This document shows, piece after piece, positions 1 through 10,547 of a DNA stretch of 64,000 nt (its first letter is position 1; each line of letters starts with the position of its first letter). A program made the translations under genes and the position numbers. Location of the stretch: the NCBI GenBank assembly GCA_947652115.1, contig OX393569.1, forward strand, positions 397,509-461,508, in the 5' to 3' direction. Origin of the DNA: Blastomussa wellsi. Taxonomy: Eukaryota; Cnidaria; Anthozoa; Scleractinia; Plerogyridae. Below the pieces are notes generated by a model. That model made no database searches and was not told the origin of the DNA. It saw only the letters and a list, made by a program, of their open reading frames with translations.

Positions 1-288
1 TTGCATGTGGGCCCTCTGTCCAGATCGAATTGGATTTTAGAAATGTCGATTTTTGAGGAGAGAGAAAATCATTAGGAATTAATTGTACATTCATGTTAGT
101 TGTATGAGTAATTTTATCCATATTTTAACATCGTTTCATATTGTAACTATTTTTTCACGACCCCACAAGCTTTAGCTTTAAACTTTATCGTGTTTAAATA
201 AAGGATATGATGATGATGATGATGACCTGGACACAAACACCCTCGGATCGAGGCGAGAACAAAGAAACAAACTTGTATTAACTGTCAC

Positions 289-3200
289 CTGATCAATAAT
301 CCCTTCACCGACAAATTTCACTTCCCACCACTGATCATACTTCCTCTTGTTCCAGCTGCAAAGAAACAACATCATGTTTGTTACGTACAGTTGAAGCACA
401 ACCATTCTTACCAACTCATACAGAAAGGCTAGCAATTAGCACGTAAAATAAACTGATGCAGATGAAAGGTCAAACACAGAATAATAAAAAGAAAACATTA
501 ATATTGATGCACTCTGCATCTATGATTCTTTGTCTAAAGTGATTTTCATTGCTGTCTTCAGTTTTACGGTTTCCAAGGCCCCTAGGGGCCTTAAGCAAAC
601 CACGGCAGCAACCTCAACGAGCACGTCGCTACACAAAAGATTTAATGAGCAGTACAATAGCTCTGCACGTGCGTTATAAATTTCTTTGTACATTTCTTTG
701 CCGTCACTCTGCAAAACAACAACGCGAAAAGACCAAGTTATGAGTTTTGTGGAGAACGCGAACCACGACGGCTAAATTTTCGTTTTTCTGTTTGAAAGTA
801 ACGCCGTCCTCATATTTTCTGATAGCGCTACGTTTGAAAGCGATAGGTGCACTGAATTCATCAAGATAATTGTGAGATTCGTAAGTAAAATAGAAATTCA
901 TTTTTAAGCAGCCGTCGTCCTCACTGTCGCCGTCGTCATTGCTCCCTATTATTCCATTGCTTGTATTTCATTGTTTTCCCAAGTTCTGACTGGTTTATTG
1001 CCTCGTTTGCAGCCAGAGCAATTGGTGCTGCCATTAAGTTGTCCTTATAAAACAACAATCATTAGAAGACATCAAATAAAGTTTACTGACCGGAAATGAA
1101 GCTTCTCTCCTCTCAGCTCACGGTACACCTGCAAGAAAACGCTGTAACGAGAGTCAGCATGCCGTTCGATCAGCGGTACTCGTCTATCCACCGTTATCAC
1201 AGGCATGTAATCAGGTGCCGAAAGCTCAGTGGTATGCAACAATTCTTGAACCAAGCGCCAACGTTGATTGCAGAGGGGCAACAAAAAGCGTATTTTTGGC
1301 AAGAGAGATGACAGGTCGTAACGCATTGAGTTGCTGCTGGCATCTTCAAGGCTGATGGCAGGGCGGACGCTCCATTTATCAGATGATGCAGCTTGCTGTT
1401 GTACGGTTTTGTTACCTGCCGAGGGGCTGGGTTGAGGTGGATCAATAATTTCCTGCTTCGATGCCTCTATTGAAGGTTCCATCTTCTGTTAGATAGTAAT
1501 TAAAGTAGGCATACAAGTAAAAGATTGAGTGAGCACATTGACCAAGGTACTAGATATATAGTGAGCAACAACTGCATCATGTAGTCCAGTTCGGGCCCTC
1601 TCTTTGTCACGCAACGCTACGCTCGTGACAGACTGCCAGAGAGGGCGAGAACTGGAATATTGCATCACAAGGAGCTATATCATCGTTTGTCTTCTGAAAT
1701 TTATAATTAGTAATCTGTCTCAATCTTCTCCACCCTCAACCATCATTTTTTCTTTTTGACTTATTATCCACTCTGTCACGTTTTTCTTCCTTAGGAAATT
1801 ATTATTATTTGTAATTTGGTAATTTGGTTCGTCGCCAAAAAATGACGCAAAATACAGTTGACGTAGCTCCTTCAAGTTCCCTAGCTCGTACAATCGCGTG
1901 AAACCATTACTCCGAAGCACCTTTGACAGTGAATTTCTGCTTGTAAATATATAGTTGCTACAACATTCATAACGCTGTGTTACATGTACAGGTACATTCC
2001 TTCCAGTGTGCCGCTTTCTTCAATTTACAACACTGTAAATATGATACCAGAATATTGCCATAGACGTTGTGTTATACAATCTCAGCAATCATAATTGCAA
2101 TGACTGGGTTTCACAACTGCCAAAACAAAATCTGCTCTAGAAAGTCATTGCAAACCAAAAAATACAGAAAAGATTCCAAGTTACCTTGGTCAGCTGCTTC
2201 TCATCTTCTTTAAGTTTCTTCAAGAGAGCGTGCAAGTTGTTCTTGTAGTGTTCTTGTTTCTGTTGTTTGTGGAGCAGTTCGTTCCTCTGTATCTTCACAT
2301 CAACAACATCCACATCAAGAGCAAACTCAGTTGGAACTAACTCCTGCTCCCGAATGCTGAGAACTAGTTGTATTTGTTCTTCTAGGAAATATATCTGCAA
2401 CATGATACAAATTATTTGTGTTGAAGGCCAGACTTCAATCTGAACAAACCAGTTGCTGCTTTTATTATGCTAAAACAAGAAAAGCCACGATTCTGAACCA
2501 GATGAAAATATTCGAGCAAAGTAACAAGTTGTTTTTGACAATATAAGAGCATGTTCCAACCTTGTTCCTGACAGACGTCAGCTGCTCTCTGTACTTTCCA
2601 TAGGATACCAATGAGGCCGCAATCTTTTTAAGATTCGCTTTCTGAAGGTGATTGTTCTCCTCCTTATGCTCACCATCCACCCTCCCCTCTACATCAAACG
2701 TTGACAAATCTTCTTTCTCCTTGGAAACTGGGGTTTGGCTGCCACCAGTCTCTAAGTAAAGCCATGACGACATGAAGGAGGACTCCGAGAAGGAGTCAAG
2801 CTGGAATCTACTTGGACAAAATGTCTGGTCTCTGAGTACAGAGGGACCGCCCACAAGATAAAGCACAGAGTCAAGAATCTGAGCAATTCTACACAGAGCA
2901 ATAGCACGGTATGCTATCTTCTCTGGAGAGAAGCAAGACAGGCGTGGATGGCTTATGACACCCGTTTTGGAAAACAGCTCAGAGATAACACTTTCGGCCT
3001 TGAACCATCCCTGTTGGAACAATGATGCAAAAAAAGAAATATCGTTCATGTAAACAAACCAACTTGCTATCAACACTCTTTTCATTACAAATAATATGCA
3101 AATGTGGAAATAATTAGTAAGCTGTAAAGTTTTAAGCCTGTGCAACTATTAGGCCACAACACCTCCCAGAGATTTTTTAGCAGTCAGAGTAAAAACTCAA

Positions 3201-4362
3201 TGCTTACCTTGCATCTTCCTGGATTCGATTTTTCATGAATGTTGCATAAAAAATGCACAAGAACAAGGTCGTTGTTTATGTTCCAGCTGTTTGAGGGTAA
3301 ACCTGATAATCTTTCCATATGCACTTTCTCCATTTCAACAAGTACACGAGTATATCGAGTTCCAATCGATCCTGATGATCTGCTTGAAGTTCTATACTCA
3401 TTAGGCAAACTCAGTTTATTAGTAAAACCTTTGTCCAAGGAAGATTTCCGAGAAGAATTTTCTAGTGTTTCATTCTTAGTTGATGTACTTGGCACTTTTA
3501 TAGTATTGCATAACATTGTTTGCATAACATTCTTAGCAACTGAATCATTAACAACAGCATGGCATGGCAAAGCAGTAGAAGAACCACCAGCATTAAGCTG
3601 ATCAGTCGAATTGCAATCTTGTGTACAGCAGCCACTTGTAGAAGAGGTAGTTGTGCATGATGTTCCATCAGGTTCAGGTCTGCCTTCCACTATGTCCTGA
3701 GAATCTTGTTTCAAGATCTCTGCATGTGGCTTATTGATGCTGAGTATTCCAAGCTTATGAGCAATCTCAGCATAAGACAAGCACTTTTTACTTGATCCTC
3801 TCTGTTCATTCTTATGCTTTACTCGCCTCCTGATGTAAACGTTCATCGCCTGGCACCGCTTCTCAATGGACACATTACAAAGGCTGTAGTAATACTCTAG
3901 CACAGTTTGCCATAACCTGTCCTGTTGAAGATGGCTCCAAACACTCTCTGAGCCTGTCTGCTCTGAGTCAGAATTTCTAGTTTCCCCACATCTATCTTGA
4001 GAGCCAAAGAATGAAATCGTTCTGTCCACAGGTGAAGTCACAACAGTGCTTGATTCTTTCTTTCCCTTTGACTTCTTATTGAGGTAGTGCTGGATCTGTT
4101 GTTGAGATGGGACATAACAGAACGGCACAGGAAGAGGCAAAGACATGTGCAGACATTCTGTAAATAAAATATAAACAGCAAACCTATTTATATTTACATT
4201 TATTTAGTTCCTTAGTTAGCAAACAAAGCTGCAATGTCAACATCACTCACTCATCCTCATTGTGCCCATGAAGACACGTAAGGCCGGCAATGTCAACATA
4301 CCCAATATTAAAGTATGTAAGACTTGCAATCCTGGGTAAGCCCATACAGTACAGATCGGACA

Positions 4363-4397
<35 letters not shown>

Positions 4398-7300
4398 AAT
4401 TGAATGCGTTATATTGTTATTTGGTTCTATCATTTTGTACATTTTAATCAGTAGATATCTGTATCAGAAGTTAATACTACTGCTGATTTGTATTGGTGTT
4501 TACAGAGCATTCATGTGACCTGAACAGTACATGTACCTTTTCATTGGATTTATTCCTTTTGAATTATTAATGAATTGTACAATAGATGTTAATATCTCTT
4601 ACCACTTGCTTCTTGGAGTGCTCGGAGTCTTGCTAATAATGTTCTCGCTTGCCCTCGACTGACCAGTATGTTGGATGGAGGGTAAACTTGTACAGCCTGT
4701 CGTTACAAACAAATGAAATATTATTGACAATGACAGAGGATTAATATCAATTAAAATAATTTCTTATCTAATAACGAAGAGTAATATGAGAGGGAAAGTG
4801 GTCAAATGACAGGCACATTTGGTTTGAGGGACCCTGGGTCCTACGACAACTATTACGGGCCATATAAGTCGCGAAGTATTAGGGCACTCTTACAAAATGC
4901 TAGGGTAGGGAAGGGGGTTACATGTTACAGCTAATGGACTACATGGGAGTGGCAGCACTCTCCATGCAAGTTGCTTTATGATAAAGAAATCAAAGAATAA
5001 TCCTTTATGACTTGCAAGCAGTCTGCAATCATTGGTAAACAATGACTCCACATTGAAGAATGCTGTCACTGAAATGAGAACATGTACACAAAACAGTGTA
5101 GATTTTTTGTACTTACCTTTTCTTTCTTTTTTGGAGTTTCTTTTGGAAAGCAAAGCTTGGGAAGACTTGAATCACTTTCAGGCATTGCCACTAGAGATGC
5201 AAAAGACACCTCACTGATGCAAGTCTGTTTCACTCCTGAATCAGAGATGCGCTCAATCTTCAGCAACTGAATAATAAATTATAGATACTGGAATGAGCTT
5301 AGGAGTAAAAACCACAAATTCAAAGTCAAATTTCGTCACTAGAACCATGAGTGATAACATTACTTAAGCAATGGAGGCCTTTTTTCCGTGTTTATGTTGT
5401 AGTTGAATTTTAACTACTGGTATAAATTCTTTGAACCAGTTTGAAATTTTTAAACTGATTTCATTTTTTCCAATGGCTATGTTTTTTGGGAGTATCACAC
5501 AGTATGATTTATATTTGTGGTGATGCTTCTCCTGTAAGACTTATCAAGACTGAGGCTCAGCAAAGTATTATTTAATATTAGTTATACAGCCCGACCTCTA
5601 TTAAGCGGCCACCTATTAAGCGGCCACCCTCCATTAGGCGGCCACTTTTCAAAGTCCCGATTTATTTGTCAGTAAACTGCTGTATTTGATACCTCTATTC
5701 AACGGCCACCTCTATTAAGCGACCGCTGCCACCTTTTTACTGTCACTAGTGTATAATTTATATGGTTTTTAACCTCCATTAAGCGACCAGCAAATTATCT
5801 TTGGAAGCGAAATGGTGACAGATGATATAAGGTGATAACTGAAAACAACAAGAAAACAAAAACTGCAATTTAATCTCCACTCATAACAACTCACAAGCCG
5901 CTTACATGTGCAAACTTTTCACATCCGGCGCGGCCGGCGCTATACAAAGATAACAATAGAATTATTACTGTACAGGAAATCTACAAAAATCCTTGCTCCT
6001 CAAGTTTCGATTTTAACCATCGAATAGCGAACTCGTCTCCTGTGAAATAGCACTCGCATGGAATTTCTAAACCATAGCCGGCCCCTCTGTTTACGCGCTT
6101 GCCTTTCACAACAGCTCTTCCTTTGTTTGTTACCCTCTTGAGAAATTTTGTTAGCCATAGAGCCATAAGCTTGGGAACATTTCGCATATTTTTTTGTACA
6201 TTATCAACCCGAAGAAAACTGTACTGTGTTAGAGCTAGAACTATGCATGGACTAGAAATGCACTTGATGTTTTGTTATAATGAATTTTGGATATATCTTC
6301 ATATAAGTTCACTTTTAAAAAGCATTTTGCTATATAGAGTCAATAAAACCATGTTTACTGCCGTTCCTATCCAATTTATATTGTACCTCTATTAAGTGGC
6401 CAACCTCTATTAAGCGGCCACTTTTCAAAGTCCCGAGGGTGGCCGCTTAATAGAGGTCGGACTGTAGTTATTATTGTTTCATATTTTATTTTTAACTAGA
6501 TGGTTCAGTTTTGAGAAACATTGAACAAAACGTCATTGCACATTATCATTATCTGTCTCCTTTAAATATCTGTGTGAATAGGGGGAAGTAGGTAGGGTAT
6601 AGTAAAAGGCGAGGGTGGAGGGTATATCAGGGGGATGGTGAAGGGGAGAAAGAGAGTAGGGAGGTTGGGAAGGAACATTTCCTTTAATTTTTCCGCATTA
6701 TTCTTTTCACCCCCAAAAAATATCATGATCCTATTTTTCACCACTCCCCAAAATCAGACAGTTGATAAATAAACTGGTTCAAAAAATTAAACTGGTTTGA
6801 AAAAAAAAACCAGAGGTTAAAATTGAACTACAATATTTACATAGCCTCATCTAAACCTTGTCAGCTAAGTATCAGGTGTCATTCTGCATAATTTCACAGG
6901 ATATTTGTTGGATATCGCATGAAGGAAGCAGACCTTAAGCTTAGGCTCTTACCTTTTCTCTACAAGGAATGACAGCAAATCCTCCAACCTTGGTTAATGC
7001 TAAAATGAAAGGAACTTTACTAGCTGGGCAGGCCGCTCCACAGTAAACCCTGTCATAATTACACCCAGATGGGTCCAATCGAAAACAGTTTCCAGCTATG
7101 AACTTGGGTGGACAAATGTCATAAGCCATAGTTGGAGAGAATCTAAGGTATTCCTCAACTCTCTCCTTAGCAAACTGCACCAGATCTTCATGAAGTTCAA
7201 TGCCATGGTTGACACCCTGGGCTTGCAGAATACAGCCAGCCAAGCAGGAGAAATAGCCAGTACCACTGCCGATGTTGAGGAATGACAAGCCTAGCATAAG

Positions 7301-9125
7301 TAAAACAAAATAATTTTTTGTATATTTTTTGAATAATAATTAAAAGCGCTCATAATTTTACCATGGCCAGTTACGAGCCAAGCAATATCAAAACTCAGAA
7401 ACAGGCCCTTTACAGTCACATGGTATAAAATCCCCCCTGCTGGATGGCAACAATCATGGACGAAAGTGTTGATACATTTGAAAAAAACAAACGCTTTCTA
7501 TCGGCGTCCTTCCGTAATGGAAAAACTCACGTTTCTGTCGATAGCAAAACCCCCCTGTCCCCCTTTCCACGTGGTTACAACATTGAAAAGGGGAGAGGGG
7601 GTCGAAATGTAAAAATTGGAGATGGAAAATCTCAAACTTTCGGGGAGTGTCTCAACTGCTTCTGTCCATGATTGAAGCTTATTATTATTCCTGCTCTGGG
7701 GCATCCAAAATAAAGAAAAGTCAAGCTTGACTGGATAAAGTCGCTTTCTTCTGGATCTCCCACTGCGTAACTTGCATTATTTTGCGTCCCAGCATGGCTG
7801 ATTTTGCACCAGGTGACCGGATCCTTTGTTTTTGTTATTTAAGGACGTTCGCGCAAAAATTTTCTACCATTGATTTTTTCTGAAACTATCACAACTGTAA
7901 GATAATGAGTAACTAATGTCAGAAATGCAAAAAAATTGGGGGTCACCGACTTCGTTTTGGAGATAACATTCCCAGAAGAACGCCCTAAATCTGAAAACTC
8001 GCTCTTCGTTAGCGGATACGGCTACAGTGTCTGTAAGCACAAAAATATTGCAAATAAATCTTTGAAATGAACGTATCTCTGTCAAATGTTGTTTAAATGG
8101 ACCCATAAAGTGAATTTATTCAATTGGTGTGGCTCCTTAAAGAAAAAATTCGCATTTAGCGACCTCATTTCCACTCACCTAACAGCGGCAAGATGGCATG
8201 ATTCGATGTCCTGTGGTCAGAAAACTTCAAAATTTTTAAACTTCCCACATTGATTTTTTGTTCATTTTTGGACAATCTGCCGAGAATTGTAAATAAAATA
8301 AGTCCACGGAAAAAAAAATTAGGGGTCACCGACCATTTAAGAGAGCAAACTACCAGCAAAGCTACGAAATGGCTTCTAGCCCTTTGTTTTTCCTCAGCGC
8401 ACGCACTCGATGGATGACGTGACGTGTACAAATTCCGTGCGCAGTAACGATGCGCACAAACAATTAGCGCGAATATCCTTAAATAGCCAACAAGTTAAAC
8501 AAAAGAGCTCTTTGTTTAAATAGCCAATAGTTTTCTGGTTGGCACATTAATAACAATGGATGACGTCACTGATATCTTCCCGACAAAGTATACCATGGGT
8601 TTTTTTTTGATAGTCGGCTGTCGCCAGCTTGTTTTGAAAACCTTGGGCTTTGTTATAATTAGTAATTACTTACTTAATTTCGTACATGTGCTTTCAAACT
8701 TACTTGGTTTGGCACAAAGTATAAAATTGGTGAAATTATTTTATGTGGAGAATCACAATCAGCGTTCTCATGAGTTATTGCAAGGTACCGGTAATTAGAA
8801 AAAAAAATTAAAATCTCCTACCTGGAGACAGATCTAGAGCCTCAAGCACAGTGGCGTACATGTGAGGAGCCGACATGTGAAGGTGCGGGTGCGATGGGTC
8901 TCCGAGAAGCGGCGAATCAATGTAGGCTTCCAGCTGTTGGTCTGGGGGGACGAAAGCCCCTCGAGGAACGGCTCGAAATGCCTCCTCTACCTCTTTACTC
9001 ATAATAACACCCATGTGAACAAGTTTGTCCACCATTTCCTCGTTGTTCCGACCTGTGCACCTCCAAGCTCCAGGCAAACCAGACGGATTCCTTCCAGCAA
9101 TCACAACTGGCCACGACGTCGACAT
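289..9125 (-). CDS. PCMTD-type methyltransferase-like domain fused to a HECT E3 ubiquitin ligase (C-terminus outside window)
   Basis: Minus-strand exons: 9125-8822, 7290-6953, 5266-5117, 4696-4603, 4157-3208, 3010-2561, 2394-2185, 1485-1091, 355-289. Phases match at every junction and give 986 residues before the window edge. Residues 1-240 are an isoaspartyl-methyltransferase (PCMT) fold: SAPHM at 85-89 matches the PCMT active-site region, GSGTG at 109-113 is the AdoMet loop, and VSFASLV lies near the fold's end. It resembles the PCMTD1/2 branch more than PCMT1. Residues about 265-920 are polar, low-complexity or helical and not recognised. From about 926 (MPVITVDR, SVFLQVYREL) to 986 (YDQWWEVKF, GEGIIDQ) the sequence is the opening of a HECT domain; the catalytic Cys lobe lies beyond base 1. 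The inferred role is PCMT-like recognition coupled to HECT ubiquitin transfer. The exon 6 donor (GTTGGA) and exon 8 donor (GTCAGT) are weak. Two adjacent genes are possible but no stop separates the halves. Confidence 0.78.
5587..6464. mobile_element. Tigger/pogo-like DNA transposon remnant flanked by TA
   Basis: An 878 bp element sits in intron 2 of the PCMTD-HECT gene. Its ends are inverted repeats of about 27 bp (CAGCCCGACCTCTATTAAGC at the left; the reverse complement of the right end differs at one base), flanked by TA on both sides as in Tc1/mariner/pogo insertions. Subterminal copies of the AAGCGGCCAC motif recur at both ends. No intact transposase is present. A 68-codon minus ORF at 5981-6187 may be a coding remnant, but I do not recognise it. 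Confidence 0.75.
7843..8478. mobile_element. 636 bp MITE with TTAA target-site duplication
   Basis: It lies in intron 1 of the PCMTD-HECT gene. TTAA occurs immediately outside both ends (7839-7842 and 8479-8482). The terminal inverted repeats are GGACGTTCGCGC at the left and GCGCGAATATCC at the right (10 of 12 match when inverted). No coding capacity is seen. TTAA duplications are typical of piggyBac-type elements, so this is probably a non-autonomous piggyBac-like MITE. The interior repeats a GGGGTCACCGAC motif twice (near 7940 and 8322). Confidence 0.6.
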
Positions 9126-9739
9126 TCTTTCACAGCTTGGTAAAATTCACTGCGCTTTCTGTTCTGGCTTCTTCGCCGCTTTAGTTTCGGATTCTCTTAC
9201 TCAAGTGGATTGATAAGCGCTGAAGGGCATGTTTGCCCAATCACTAAAAAGCAAGAGCAAAACAGCTTTCTAGGGAGAATAAAATACAAATTTCTCCCTG
9301 TACTTCCGAAAAAGGTTCAAGGAAAATTACTTTGTTATCTAGTTCCCAGTTCCCCGAGCCAAAATAATCAAGAAGCTTGCAAGGAGCGATGGGAAAGGCT
9401 AATTCGCAGGCTTGGTTGTCATGTGACGTAATAAAAGTTCCCTCGCTCGGTCTCTTAAATTTTCGTTGCCACTAGATGTAAATTATCGCAAATTTTCAGC
9501 TCGATGGTGCCCCTCGTTTCGAAAACAGAGCATTTTGAATATTTGAGTTTTCCGCCATGTTTAATGTTTGACATCAAGCTGAGTGCCGTAAGAAAGCTGT
9601 TTTATTTTATAGAAAAGGCTTATCCTTTCTATTTTCAGCAGTTTGAACATTTAAAATATAATAAGTGGTGTTTACGTGGAAGTATAATAGATCATGAGCC
9701 AAAAGAAGTCGCTATTATATATAGTACAATTGAGTTCCA

Positions 9740-10350
9740 GATGGTTTCTCAGGCCACACTTGTGTCCCTCAGGAAACAAATATGGCGTCTCCATACTGAG
9801 CTTTGTAAATTTGCGTGGAACGTTTTGGCAAATAACTCGCGAACGGCACACCGCACAGGCCTGAGACTTGGAAAATTGTTTACTTATTTATCTCTGAAAT
9901 TCTTAGCTTCTGTAGGCGAATTGTTTGGAATTAAGTTTTTAATTGCGTGTCAGTGAAAACCACCAATTGGCCAGGGGATTGCGCTACACCTTTCGGACTG
10001 CTGGGGGCGGGAAGAGAGAGACCATGGGAACAAGGTTGAGTCTGGCATTCTATGTTTGTCGAAAAACATTGAAGTATTAGGAATAGTTTGTTTAGTCTTT
10101 AGTGAAGATAATGAGTAGCCCCCAGACGTTTACACTATTTTCTGACGACATGCATATCGCCTGTGTCCTTCAGCTCCATACTGGGCTCTGTATTTTGTGC
10201 GAAGCATTTCGACGGATGTCTGAAGTTTGGAATAACGCGCACCTCTTTGTGTAAAACTTGGAGAAATTAATGTCTTCTTCATAATATCACAGTTTAATTC
10301 TTAACTCTGTTCACTGATTTAATTTTTTTACTGCGTGACGGTGAAAATCC
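9740..10350. repeat. Two diverged copies of one sequence in tandem
   Basis: The block at about 9755-9960 and the block at about 10155-10350 share a run of landmarks in the same order: TGTGTCC(C/T)TCAG, CTCCATACTG followed by GCTCTGTA or GCTTTGTA, then CTTGGA or CTTGGAAAA, and a terminal TGCGTG(T/A)C(A/G)GTGAAAA. They look like two aged copies of an unclassified interspersed repeat. The alignment was made by eye. Confidence 0.35.
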
Positions 10351-10400
10351 ACGCGAGGACTAATCAGTTGCGTTTATTCAATTGCCACTGGGTTTCTCTA

Positions 10401-10508
10401 TTCGTTCCGACGAAGGGCTAACGCTCGAAACGTCAGCTCTTGAATCTCTTTACGGTGGCCAATTGACATTATCAACCCAGTTGATAAAACCAAATTATAT
10501 TGTTATAC

Positions 10509-10545
<37 letters not shown>

Positions 10546-10547
10546 TA
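10401..10547 (+). repeat. Interspersed retroelement-tail repeat (copy 1)
   Basis: This is a copy of the family also seen at 26229-26340 and, twice, at 44766-45066. It contains GAAGGGCTAACGCTCGAAAC, then CTTTACGGTGGCCAATTGAC, and ends in CCACAGTTTCTTTAGAAACT. The plus frame reads EGLTLETSALESLYGGQL and continues for about 45 codons before a stop, in the style of the 3' coding end of a retroelement. The family assignment is inference. Confidence 0.65.

Noticed and set aside
994..1092. AATAAA at 994-999 plus the TGA near 1072 read as the normal end of the first gene
   Set aside because: A donor at 1091/1090 joins in phase 2 to an exon at 355-289 encoding YDQWWEVKF and GEGIIDQ, which continues the HECT start exactly. 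The stop is therefore probably intronic, kept only as a possible isoform.
9504..9956. 150-codon plus ORF
   Set aside because: No family resemblance, overlaps a diverged repeat, and has no splice or neighbour support.
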